A stretch of 19,909 bases of DNA. Origin: Chloroflexota bacterium. GTDB lineage: Bacteria; Chloroflexota; Ktedonobacteria; Ktedonobacterales; Ktedonobacteraceae. A model generated the notes under the pieces. That model was not told where the DNA came from. It made no database searches and saw nothing but the letters and a program-made list of their open reading frames with translations. Position 1 is the stretch's first letter. The number at the start of each line of letters is the position of its first letter. The translations under genes and the position numbers were made by a program. The stretch covers positions 1-19,909 of the forward strand of contig DAHVFL010000021.1 of the NCBI GenBank assembly GCA_027316975.1. The letters run 5' to 3'. Below are positions 7,827 through 15,066 of the stretch, piece by piece.

Positions 7827-9512
7827 TCAGGTTCTGGTTTGCGTTTTGCGCCAGGGTGTACTCGATAGCACGCGCAGCAGCAGTAAAGCGCCCACCAGTG
7901 TCCAGAAGCTGAAGGCCATATCCTGCGCCAGGAAGGAGCTATCGACCTGTCCCTGGATCATACCTGCCAGCATAGCCGCGCCCACGCCCACTGTCATCCA
8001 GCGCAGGTGGTCGCGCGTCTCGCCTCCAATCGCGCGCAGCGTTTTGAGGATACGGGTGAAGAGCCAGGCGAACAGGGCCAGAACAGCCACGAAGGCTATC
8101 AGCCCAAAGATACCTATACTGACCCATACATGCAGAAAGATGTTATGCGGATGTGAGAGGGTCGGCTCGTCAGAGAGGCCGGTTAAAGTTTGGGTGCCGG
8201 GAATATAGAGCACCCAGTAGTGACGAAGGTTCATGGCAGGATTGACACACAGGGTATTGGCGCTATAATAACACAACCAGTTATCCAGGCCAAAACCGAA
8301 CAGGGGACGGTCGCGAATCATCTTGAGCGCGCTCTCCCACAAATATAGTCGCTTGGTAAACGTGCTGACACCATTCACACTCAGGTGACGGTTTAAGAAA
8401 TCGATGATGAGATGCCGGAACACGAAACCACCCGCCAATAGCACAAGCAGCAATCCCAGGCAGCTTAGCCAGAATATTTTGCGGCTCGGCACAGGCAGCG
8501 AAAGCAGCACAATGAACAGCGTCGCGCTCCCAATAGCAACCCACGCGCCCCCAGACTGGCTCAAATAGAGTACAAGCAGCATGGGTATCAACGCGATGCC
8601 AGTGGCAATACGCACCCCCCAGGTCTTCAAAAAGCCGAAAACCTCGCCATGCCCGCTAATAAGCAGGGCAAGACCTATTGGGAGAGAGTAGTCAAAGAAG
8701 AGACCAACGTTGTTGGCGCTGCCAAACAGGGCATGGACGCGCCGCACACCATCTGGATCAGGCGCTATGGTGTATCGAAACAGGAAATACTGCGCCAACC
8801 CCTGCACGGTGACGATAAAGGCTGAAGCGAAAAGCGCCAGTAGCAAACGCGCTACGTCCTGCCGCGCTCGCAAACAGTGAAAAGCCAGCAACAGGTAAAG
8901 CAAGGGCGAAACGATTTCTTCGCGGAACGCGCGCAGCGCATCCTTACGCGCAAAAGCAATGCCGACCGAAATAGCGGCGGCCAGCACAAAAACGAGCAGA
9001 GGGATTGCAAACGGGCCAAGCCGGTCGCGCACTTCGCGCCACGAAAGGCGATAGCGCCAGGTGTTTTGCTGGAAAAATAGCTGGATGAGCGCAATAGCAA
9101 CGCACACGCCCAGCGCTATTTCGGCCAGTTCAAATTGATACTGGCCGTAGACAGGTTTTTTAAGATAATAATAGGGGATGCTGATGGGCAACAAAGCTAC
9201 CGCGAATGGCAGTCGATACCAGGCCAGCAGAGCAAAAACCAGAAGAAAGGGCAAGGAGAGCAGAGGATTGAGCGTAAAAATCCTGCTTGCACCCAGGTTG
9301 CTATTACCTGCTACATAGTAGCAGCCCAGCGAAAGAATCATGCCGGCTTCCACCAGGCGATTTTGCCAGAATGGTGAAAGTCTTTGCCAGCCACGCTTTT
9401 GATCTACCGGCGGATAATCTACATGATCCGCCTGCACGTCGCGGGTAAGCGCATCCTGTGGGTCCTGCTCCTGGGAAGTATCGGATGTTGAAATAACGTC
9501 CCGATGACTCAT
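7827..9512 (-). CDS. O-antigen ligase/polymerase family (Wzy_C) polytopic membrane protein
   Basis: 561 residues from the ATG at 9512. In-frame TTG (9536) and GTG (9524) lie upstream, and none has a strong ribosome-binding site, so the start is uncertain. A short polar N terminus is followed by about a dozen hydrophobic segments. The Wzy_C hallmarks are present: a loop with R-x-x-x-W-x-x-A-L-x-M-I-x-D-x-P-L-F-G-F-G-L-D-N, a long extracytoplasmic loop rich in Tyr/Trp/Cys, then SHPHNIFLHVWVSIGIFGL. This family includes O-antigen ligases (WaaL), Wzy polymerases and glycan ligases for cell-wall polymers or glycoproteins. In a Chloroflexota-like cell without classic LPS, ligation or polymerisation of a surface polysaccharide is the reasonable reading. 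No glycosyltransferase genes are nearby to refine the substrate. Confidence 0.88.
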   Translation of the reverse strand: MSHRDVISTSDTSQEQDPQDALTRDVQADHVDYPPVDQKRGWQRLSPFWQNRLVEAGMILSLGCYYVAGNSNLGASRIFTLNPLLSLPFLLVFALLAWYRLPFAVALLPISIPYYYLKKPVYGQYQFELAEIALGVCVAIALIQLFFQQNTWRYRLSWREVRDRLGPFAIPLLVFVLAAAISVGIAFARKDALRAFREEIVSPLLYLLLAFHCLRARQDVARLLLALFASAFIVTVQGLAQYFLFRYTIAPDPDGVRRVHALFGSANNVGLFFDYSLPIGLALLISGHGEVFGFLKTWGVRIATGIALIPMLLVLYLSQSGGAWVAIGSATLFIVLLSLPVPSRKIFWLSCLGLLLVLLAGGFVFRHLIIDFLNRHLSVNGVSTFTKRLYLWESALKMIRDRPLFGFGLDNWLCYYSANTLCVNPAMNLRHYWVLYIPGTQTLTGLSDEPTLSHPHNIFLHVWVSIGIFGLIAFVAVLALFAWLFTRILKTLRAIGGETRDHLRWMTVGVGAAMLAGMIQGQVDSSFLAQDMAFSFWTLVGALLLLRVLSSTPWRKTQTRT

Positions 9513-9681
9513 TACATCGATCACTATTCCGCGCAACTGCGCGCATTTTCAGAATGGTTTTATTTGCAGGTAGTTAGATATATGTAACGACGCAGGTATT
9601 GATTGCGTGGTAACTATAGCAAAATAATATCTTCGTGTCTACTGCCTGCTTGCTTTTCCATCGACACAAGGCAAACGCCAT

Positions 9682-10857
9682 TTACTTGACTGCGCTGGCA
9701 GGCCACATGGAAAGCCGTAGCCCAAATTCCTCCGTGAACCAGACGCGGTCGCTGCTATCCACAAGCAGTCCATCGTACGGGTGCGAGTTGCTGACGCGGA
9801 TTGTTCGTGCCACAACCCGGCCCGTCGCCGGGACAAGATACCCAACGCGCTGGCTGAGTGAGTCAGTAAACCAGACGTTGCCCTTGTTATCGACATCGAT
9901 ACCGGAAATATGCGTGCCGGTGCAGTTTGCCGGTAATATGCAAACGCCTTGAAAGGCAACAAAAACTGTATTATTTGCGGTTCGAGGATTGAATTCACCT
10001 ATATTACCATTGAACCCGCCACTAAACCAGATATTCCCCGACCGGTCCGAAGTGATCAGGTGCGGGCGGATCGCGCCGACAGCGTGTTCTGTAATTTTAA
10101 TTATCCCGGACGGAGTCGTTGTAAAGCTCCCAATCTGGTCTACGCCTGGCGCGTTCTCAGTGAACCAGATGGTACCGCCGGGATCAACTGTGATGCCGTA
10201 TGGATTGCTATTTGGTGTGGGGATAGGATTCTCGACCACCTGGCCGGTTTGAGGGTTCAAAAAACCTATTTTATTGGTGTTCCATTCGGTGAACCAGAGG
10301 TTTCCTGACGTATCAAAGGTCAGGTCGTAAGGCGCGCTCCCTTTCTTCAAGGGCCATTGGTTCCAATTCTGGTTCTGAGTATCAAACTCGCCAATCGCAT
10401 CAGTTTCGGGTTGAGTAAACCAGACATTGCCATTCTTATCGACCGCTACAAAAAGTGGGCTTGAGTATCCGATCGGTTCAATAAAATTTTGTATGAAGTT
10501 GCTATCTGAGTAGGCATATTGACCAAGTATACCCTGAGTCGTTGCCGGACATTTTGGTTTCGGTTCGCAACCCGGCTCGGCGACCCACACCAACCCCCGC
10601 GCGCTATCAAGAGCAATAGCCCAGGGCAATAAAGTAGTTGTTTCCTGGCTTTCCACATTGGATAGCGCGCGGTGTAAAGAAAATGGTATTTCTTCCGAGC
10701 GTTGAACGGTATAGGGCGGCTGGCGAACCACTTTCGGTTGCGCGCGACGCACGAAAGGCGAGGCAGAGTTTGTAAGCAAAAAAGCGGTTATGCCGGCAAC
10801 GATAATTGCGAAGAGCGCTAACAGGATGCCAATTGTACCCCTCTTTTTCTTAGCCAT
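9682..10857 (-). CDS. Membrane-anchored Vgb-like (streptogramin lyase-type) beta-propeller protein
   Basis: 391 residues. The basic N terminus MAKKKR and hydrophobic 8-29 form an uncleaved signal anchor; the rest is outside. At least six blades carry the Vgb-type G-N-x-W-F-T motif at about 143-148, 185-190, 228-233, 274-278, 326-331 and 370-375, each followed by an I/V-G-x-F/L strand (DAIGEF, NKIGFL, DQIGSF, GNIGEF, QRVGYL). This matches the virginiamycin B lyase superfamily propeller. Most such proteins are not antibiotic lyases, and the anchor plus two Cys pairs (97/103, 306/312) argue for a structural or binding role at the surface. Vgb activity needs specific His/Glu residues; I cannot map them confidently. 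Ribosome-binding site AGAGGA is rather far (14 nt) from the ATG. Confidence 0.85.
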   Translation of the reverse strand: MAKKKRGTIGILLALFAIIVAGITAFLLTNSASPFVRRAQPKVVRQPPYTVQRSEEIPFSLHRALSNVESQETTTLLPWAIALDSARGLVWVAEPGCEPKPKCPATTQGILGQYAYSDSNFIQNFIEPIGYSSPLFVAVDKNGNVWFTQPETDAIGEFDTQNQNWNQWPLKKGSAPYDLTFDTSGNLWFTEWNTNKIGFLNPQTGQVVENPIPTPNSNPYGITVDPGGTIWFTENAPGVDQIGSFTTTPSGIIKITEHAVGAIRPHLITSDRSGNIWFSGGFNGNIGEFNPRTANNTVFVAFQGVCILPANCTGTHISGIDVDNKGNVWFTDSLSQRVGYLVPATGRVVARTIRVSNSHPYDGLLVDSSDRVWFTEEFGLRLSMWPASAVK

Positions 10858-10984
10858 AGAGCATACTACGTCCTCTCAATACATCAAGATTATGCAAAAA
10901 ACTGGGAAGCATCCCTGCCAACACTAGTTCTACCCCTTGCCAGAAAAATGAAGCATCACAAACCTGTACCAAAGGTAATACGAA

Positions 10985-11052
10985 TTGGACGCTCTGGTAG
11001 TACATGATATAGTATAAATAGGGTTGACGCATAGTAATATATCACGTAGAGT
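10985..11052 (+). promoter_or_regulatory. Candidate tandem promoters for the zinc-ribbon gene
   Basis: Two overlapping arrangements are visible. The first is TTGGAC (10985-10990), 17 nt, TATAGT (11008-11013). The second is TTGACG (11024-11029), 17 nt, TAGAGT (11047-11052). Both lie in an AT-rich stretch and would give short leaders. Assignment is by consensus only. Confidence 0.45.
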
Positions 11053-11076
11053 CGCCTGCGGAAAGAGGATTGTTGT

Positions 11077-11946
11077 ATGTCCGCGTTTTATCAAGGGAAG
11101 CTCCCGGTAGTTTGTCCTCGTTGCAAAATAAAACTCCCACCGGGTGAGACTTCCTGCTACAACTGCGGTTTTCGGCCTGCTACTGCTCGCACAGAGAAAC
11201 AAAAACGCAGGACATTGATCTACTTCTTATGCGTTTTTCTCTTTTTGATTGTAGCTGCGACCTATTTTGTGCGTTCCGCCGGTATATCGCTCTCGGCCCT
11301 TTTCACAAAAGGAACTCCTCCCCCTACTCCAATAGCCTATCCGTTGCCCAGAGGGACGCCTCTCTTCTCTGATAGCTTCTTTACCGATGCGAACGGGTGG
11401 AATCTCCAGAGTTCTCCTGGCAATTACGCGGTTTCTTTAAGCAGTGGAACGCTGACGATGGAGATTGACAAGAATCAGTTACTCTGGGAACTTTTGCCGG
11501 GCGAGAGAACCTATAGCGACTTTACGCTGACAGTCAACGCCGTGCTTAGTCGAGGTGATCGGAACAATGGCTATGGCATCTATATTCGAGGCGCTGCAAA
11601 TGCGAAGAGCGACCTGGCTACCTATTATCGCTTCGAATTATACGGTGATGGCTCATACGCGATATTTAAGGGGACTACTGATGCGAGTGGCACATCCACC
11701 GCCACAAAAATTGTGAATTACACTCTGAACGCTGCTATTAAAAAACAAGGCGGCACCAATCAGATCATGATTATCGCCAAAGGCGCGGCTCTCTCCTTTA
11801 TTGTCAACGGTCAGCTTCTCAAGACCATCACCGATCATAGTTATACAAGCGGTTCCGTTGCTCTCTTTATCTCAAATCTTGCAGAAGCAAAACCTGGTAT
11901 CCAGGTACAGTTTTCCAGGTTTGCCATTTACCCGCTGCGCGCCTGA
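11077..11946 (+). CDS. Zinc-ribbon / transmembrane / extracellular beta-sandwich (LamG-like) protein
   Basis: 289 residues. Ribosome-binding site AAAGAGGA precedes the ATG. Residues 13-30 form a C-P-x-C...C-x-x-C zinc ribbon (Cys13, 16, 27, 30). A basic stretch (KQKRR, 41-45) precedes one TM helix (46-64), so the ribbon is cytoplasmic. Outside, a Pro/Thr spacer leads to a beta-rich domain of about 190 residues (FSDSFFTDANGWNL, then repeated strands such as YYRFELYGDGSYAIFKG and ISFIVNG-like segments). It resembles concanavalin/LamG or DUF1080-type carbohydrate-binding sandwiches. Function is unknown: a surface binding module wired to a cytosolic zinc ribbon is all the sequence shows. It is a single-gene unit, followed by a palindromic repeat and a strong hairpin. 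Confidence 0.75.
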   Translation: MSAFYQGKLPVVCPRCKIKLPPGETSCYNCGFRPATARTEKQKRRTLIYFLCVFLFLIVAATYFVRSAGISLSALFTKGTPPPTPIAYPLPRGTPLFSDSFFTDANGWNLQSSPGNYAVSLSSGTLTMEIDKNQLLWELLPGERTYSDFTLTVNAVLSRGDRNNGYGIYIRGAANAKSDLATYYRFELYGDGSYAIFKGTTDASGTSTATKIVNYTLNAAIKKQGGTNQIMIIAKGAALSFIVNGQLLKTITDHSYTSGSVALFISNLAEAKPGIQVQFSRFAIYPLRA

Positions 11947-11976
11947 GAGTTTGTAGCCATAAAGAGGGAGCCAGGG

Positions 11977-12132
11977 CTTTCACTGGTAGGTTTTTTTGGA
12001 AAGGGCCAGCGAGTTAGGAGGTGTCATCCTGAGCGCAGCGAAGGATCTCTCGCCGTGCCGCACTGAGATCCTTCGCTGCGCTCAGGATGACACCTCTGGC
12101 GACTGCCTGTTGTAAACAACCTCCCGGTGAAG
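11977..12132. repeat. Composite palindromic (MITE-like) repeat, copy 2
   Basis: The inner perfect inverted repeat is at least 31 bp (12019-12049 against 12065-12095) and shares its central sequence with copy 1 at 4663-4737. The ends of the stem differ (AGGTGTC/GACACCT here, GCTGTC/GACAGC in copy 1), but each copy keeps both arms complementary. The outer arm CTTTCACTGGTAGGTTTTTTT (11977-11997) is mirrored imperfectly at 12114-12132. Non-coding. Confidence 0.85.
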
Positions 12133-12173
12133 AGGGGGCCAGGGTGATGTCGAACATCACCCTGGCCCCCTCT
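12131..12173. terminator. Strong 19-bp hairpin between convergent genes
   Basis: AGAGGGGGCCAGGGTGATG (12131-12149) pairs perfectly with 12155-12173 across a TCGAA loop, with only a short TTTA after it. It sits between the convergent zinc-ribbon and aminotransferase genes. It is best read as a bidirectional terminator, though T-tracts are weak on both sides. Confidence 0.7.
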
Positions 12174-12187
12174 TTATGGCTACGTGG

Positions 12188-13564
12188 TTAGCGAACCAGT
12201 TCTCTTACAAACTGCTGGAAGACATGCGCGTGATGGTCGATGTTATCCTGCGTATGCTGGATCGAGACGGTCCACTGGTCGTCGAAGCCGGGCGGGAAGA
12301 GGATACCGCGATTGGCGAGGAAGAGCCAGTAGGCATACGAAACATCCATGTCAATGTCAAACCAGGCGCGATAGTTGCGGGCGCGTTCATAGCGGAACAT
12401 GGCGCAGCCCTTCGCGCCAATCCGGGCAACATGCATGGGCAGATCGAACTCCTCGATGACGGCCTCGTACTCTTTGCCTAATTGCTGGGAGAGGCCGTTG
12501 GCATGAGCATGAGCTTCCGGCGTGAAGATTTGCGTCAGCGTGACCAGGCCAGCGCGCATCGACATGGGATTGCCGTTGAAGGTGCCGAGGTGCAGCACTT
12601 CGCTGTGATTGATGCGGCGCATAATCTCCTCGCGCCCACCAAACGCGCCAATGGGCATACCACCGCCGATGGATTTAGCGAGGCAGATCAGGTCGGGTTC
12701 CACCGGGTAAATTTCTGTGACCCCGCCGGGAGCGACGGTCACGCCCGTTTTCACTTCGTCAAAGATCAACAGTACGCCATGCCTGCGTGTGACCTCGCGC
12801 ACGCTCTGCAGGTAGCCCTCAAGCGGTAAAATTACGCCAACGTTCATGATGACCGCTTCCATGATGACCGCCGCCACTTCGCCTTCGTGCTCGGTCAGAA
12901 TGCGGTCAAGCGCCTCAGCATCGTTGTAGGGGGCGATGATGGTGTTGGTCTTGAAATTAGAGGGAATGCCCTTTGAAGCCGGTACCGTGTTGGGACGCTC
13001 AATAGGACCGGCATCTTCAAGATACGGCTTGGTTGACATGAGAACTGCATCATGATGCCCGTGATAACTGCCCTCAATTTTGACGATCTTTTCGCGGCCC
13101 ACATGCGCGCGGGCCAGCCGCAGCGCATCCATGGTGGCTTCCGTGCCTGAGTTGCAGAAACGCACCTGTTCGATGGGTGCGAAACGCCGCACCAACTCTT
13201 CCGCCAGGTAGACCACGTCAGCACAGGGCAAGGAGTACAGGCTGCCTTTGCCAAGCTGGTCGCGCAACGCCTCTACCAGCACAGGATGGGAATGGCCGAC
13301 CAGTAGACTGCCAAAAGCCAGGTGGAAGTCGGTATACTGGTTGCCATCGAGGTCCCAGATCTGACTGCCCTCGGCGCGGCTGATAAATAACGGATACGGG
13401 GGGACGGCCTGGAACGAGCTTGAAACACCCATCGGCAGCGACGATTTGGCGCGCTCGTGTATCTGGTGCGAGCGCGGGGTTCGTTTGCGAAACTGCGCTT
13501 CCTCGCGATCCACGATCTCCTGTACATGGGTACGATTAATCGTGATTGGTGGTTCCCGAAGCAT
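12188..13564 (-). CDS. Glutamate-1-semialdehyde aminomutase-like class III PLP aminotransferase
   Basis: 458 residues from the ATG at 13564, chosen because AAAGGTAA lies about 6 nt upstream; a longer frame reaches 13600. Fold-type I PLP landmarks (458-residue numbering): SGTEA (139-143, phosphate binding), YHGHHD (167-172), DEVKTG (269-274, pyridine-N aspartate), LAKSIGGGMPIGAFGG with Schiff-base Lys297, and GTFNGNP. Overall it tracks HemL closely, including an RFCNSGTEATMDALRLAR block. However, the HemL segment after the YHG motif (usually LVKAGSG) reads VLMSTKPYLED, and DEVMTGFR reads DEVKTGVT. It is therefore a HemL-family aminotransferase/aminomutase whose substrate may not be glutamate semialdehyde. 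No other tetrapyrrole genes are adjacent. It has its own promoter with an internal palindrome. Confidence 0.85.
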   Translation of the reverse strand: MLREPPITINRTHVQEIVDREEAQFRKRTPRSHQIHERAKSSLPMGVSSSFQAVPPYPLFISRAEGSQIWDLDGNQYTDFHLAFGSLLVGHSHPVLVEALRDQLGKGSLYSLPCADVVYLAEELVRRFAPIEQVRFCNSGTEATMDALRLARAHVGREKIVKIEGSYHGHHDAVLMSTKPYLEDAGPIERPNTVPASKGIPSNFKTNTIIAPYNDAEALDRILTEHEGEVAAVIMEAVIMNVGVILPLEGYLQSVREVTRRHGVLLIFDEVKTGVTVAPGGVTEIYPVEPDLICLAKSIGGGMPIGAFGGREEIMRRINHSEVLHLGTFNGNPMSMRAGLVTLTQIFTPEAHAHANGLSQQLGKEYEAVIEEFDLPMHVARIGAKGCAMFRYERARNYRAWFDIDMDVSYAYWLFLANRGILFPPGFDDQWTVSIQHTQDNIDHHAHVFQQFVRELVR

Positions 13565-13620
13565 AGAATTACCTTTCATGGGAAAACAATGCGCTAGCAT
13601 AGGGTCAAGTTTCTATTACC

Positions 13621-13650
13621 ATTGTACCCTATAACCTGCAGGTTTGGCAA
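13621..13650 (-). promoter_or_regulatory. Promoter with embedded 12-bp palindromic operator, aminotransferase gene
   Basis: On the minus strand: -35 TTGCCA (13650-13645), 18-nt spacer, -10 TACAAT (13626-13621). The spacer begins with the perfect palindrome AACCTGCAGGTT (13633-13644). A dyad between -35 and -10 is the classic position of a repressor site. In addition, ATAGGGT (13599-13605) and ACCCTAT (13626-13632) form an inverted repeat around the probable transcription start. Confidence 0.6.
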
Positions 13651-13708
13651 TGCTATTAGTGGTTTTTGGGGAATTTTAGTACGAATAGTTCGCTTTTTTG
13701 TTATATTT

Positions 13709-13725
13709 ATTACGATATTCGTAAT
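13709..13725. promoter_or_regulatory. 17-bp palindrome of unknown role
   Basis: ATTACGATATTCGTAAT has perfect 7-bp arms around TAT, in an AT-rich gap between two minus-strand genes and about 60 bp upstream of the aminotransferase -35 box. It could be a regulator-binding site or a weak hairpin. Confidence 0.35.
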
Positions 13726-13764
13726 TAGTTTGCGGATTGGCTCGATATGTGAGAAGCAGAGTGG

Positions 13765-13962
13765 TTAATGCCTTCTTCTATACACATTGACGTAATAGAA
13801 AACTGCAGCGAAGACGTTCATAAAAATAAATGCCAACTGCCAGTAAAGCTTCTCGTTCCCAGGCAAGTCGTCATTCCCACCCAAATCCCAGGCCATCCAA
13901 AGCCAAAATCCTCCCGCCAGTAAAGTGAAAATCAACGGAATTACAATGAGCCCGGAGTTCAT
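13765..13962 (-). CDS. Small two-TM membrane protein (PLDc_N-like)
   Basis: 65 residues from the ATG at 13962, set by an excellent AAGGAGG about 8 nt upstream; a longer frame to 13992 would put that site inside the gene. Two hydrophobic helices (about 4-24 and 40-57) flank a polar loop (DLGGNDDLPGNEKLYW), and the tail is basic (YRRRH). This resembles the phospholipase D N-terminal (PLDc_N) short membrane module that often occurs alone in bacteria. Function unknown. It lies 121 nt downstream of the FTR1 iron permease on the same strand and could be its cotranscribed companion, but the gap is large enough for independent expression. Confidence 0.7.
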   Translation of the reverse strand: MNSGLIVIPLIFTLLAGGFWLWMAWDLGGNDDLPGNEKLYWQLAFIFMNVFAAVFYYVNVYRRRH

Positions 13963-14083
13963 AAATGTTCCTCCTTCCAGACAAAGCGACAATGAGAGTA
14001 ATATGTTTCACTATTAGGAAACGCATACGTCCGGCAATTCCCAAATCACGACGAAGTTCAACTTCTGTCAATCGCCATACCAG

Positions 14084-14944
14084 TCAGGCCTGGCTCTGTA
14101 CTTGCTTATTAGAAGAGGTTTTGACAGCAGGCACCGACGGCGGCACAACCGGTTTGCGTGTCAACCGGGCAAACAGACCGCCGGCGACCAGTAGATAGGC
14201 GGCGTAGAAGATGCCTTGTAAGATGGTGGGAGCTTCAGCATAGCCCAGGAAGGTGTGCAGGATATCGCCTAGAGTACTGTTTTCAGAGAGGATGCGAGCG
14301 GTATTCCACATGGGTGTGGCAGCAAATGGCAGCCAGCCGAGTTGTTGCATGTTCTGAACGGCATTGCCGAGCAGTCCGGCTGCAAAGAACAGCAGTAGAA
14401 TACCCATGACGCGGAAGAAGATACGAAAGTCAAGTTTGTAGCCCAGTTTATATACCAGGAAGCTCAGGCCAATCGAGGTGAGCAAACCCAGGCTCGCGCC
14501 AAGTAAGAGCAACGCGCCGTTGGTCTGGAATGCGAAGGCCAGCGTGAAAACCGCCGTCTCCAGCCCTTCACGCCCGACTGTAGAAAAGGCCAGGATAGCA
14601 AACGCGAGTCCTGAACCGGCCAGTCCCGCCTTCGCCATAATGTCGCGTTTCAAGTAACGGCTGCGCTTCTGCATCCAGAAGGTCATGGTGGTCAATAGCA
14701 CAACCGCCAGAAGATAGGTCAGGGTCTCAAATACTGCCTGGAAAGTTGAACCGACATAGTTGTAAATTGTGATATACAGGGCAACGGCGCCAACCAGTGA
14801 AATGAAAATCGCCAGCCCTACACCGGCCCATACCGCGCGCGCCTTCTCCATTTGACCAAGCTGGCGCAACGCGGCAAAGAGAATACTAACAATCAGACTG
14901 GCTTCCAGTCCCTCACGCAGGAAAAGCACGAATGTTGCTAACAT
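14084..14944 (-). CDS. FTR1-family high-affinity iron permease
   Basis: 286 residues. Ribosome-binding site GAAGGT precedes the ATG. Seven or so TM helices, with the two diagnostic REGLE motifs at 10-14 (FLREGLEASL) and 125-129 (VGREGLETAV). Their acidic residues ligate Fe3+ during permeation in the FTR1/EfeU family. The tail is Ser/Pro/Gln-rich and cytoplasmic. No EfeO or EfeB homologue and no ferroxidase is next to it, so the electron or iron donor is unknown. The DtxR-family regulator gene lies immediately upstream in the same direction, and a DtxR-like dyad covers this gene's promoter. Iron-repressed expression is therefore the expected regulation. Confidence 0.93.
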   Translation of the reverse strand: MLATFVLFLREGLEASLIVSILFAALRQLGQMEKARAVWAGVGLAIFISLVGAVALYITIYNYVGSTFQAVFETLTYLLAVVLLTTMTFWMQKRSRYLKRDIMAKAGLAGSGLAFAILAFSTVGREGLETAVFTLAFAFQTNGALLLLGASLGLLTSIGLSFLVYKLGYKLDFRIFFRVMGILLLFFAAGLLGNAVQNMQQLGWLPFAATPMWNTARILSENSTLGDILHTFLGYAEAPTILQGIFYAAYLLVAGGLFARLTRKPVVPPSVPAVKTSSNKQVQSQA

Positions 14945-15008
14945 AACTGACCTTCTTTACTAGTTTTGAGGTGTGCCTGACTCATTTAATTCCTGGTAGC
15001 ACACTCAG

Positions 15009-15038
15009 ATATTAGCATGACCTAATACAGAAAGTCAA
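15009..15038 (-). promoter_or_regulatory. FTR1 promoter with DtxR-like operator
   Basis: On the minus strand: -35 TTGACT (15038-15033), 18-nt spacer, -10 TAATAT (15014-15009). The dyad TATTAGGTCATGCTAATA (15027-15010) fills the spacer and overlaps the -10. Its left half, TTAGGT, matches the half-site of the known DtxR/IdeR consensus. The DtxR-family regulator is encoded next door. Confidence 0.65.
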
Positions 15039-15066
15039 GAGCAATTGCACAGGATTCCTCAAGAAT

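Noticed and set aside
9682..10857. Calling the propeller a streptogramin-resistance lyase
   Set aside because: The blade motif is shared by many surface propellers; the membrane anchor and unmapped catalytic residues make a resistance claim unsupported.
13871..14071. 66-codon minus-strand frame between FTR1 and the small membrane protein
   Set aside because: It starts with TTG, overlaps the small membrane protein out of frame, and runs through that gene's strong AAGGAGG site; no domain is seen.
15040..15066. Terminator after the DtxR-family gene
   Set aside because: GGATTCC and nearby GAATTC/ATTCC segments form only short imperfect pairings without a T-tract.
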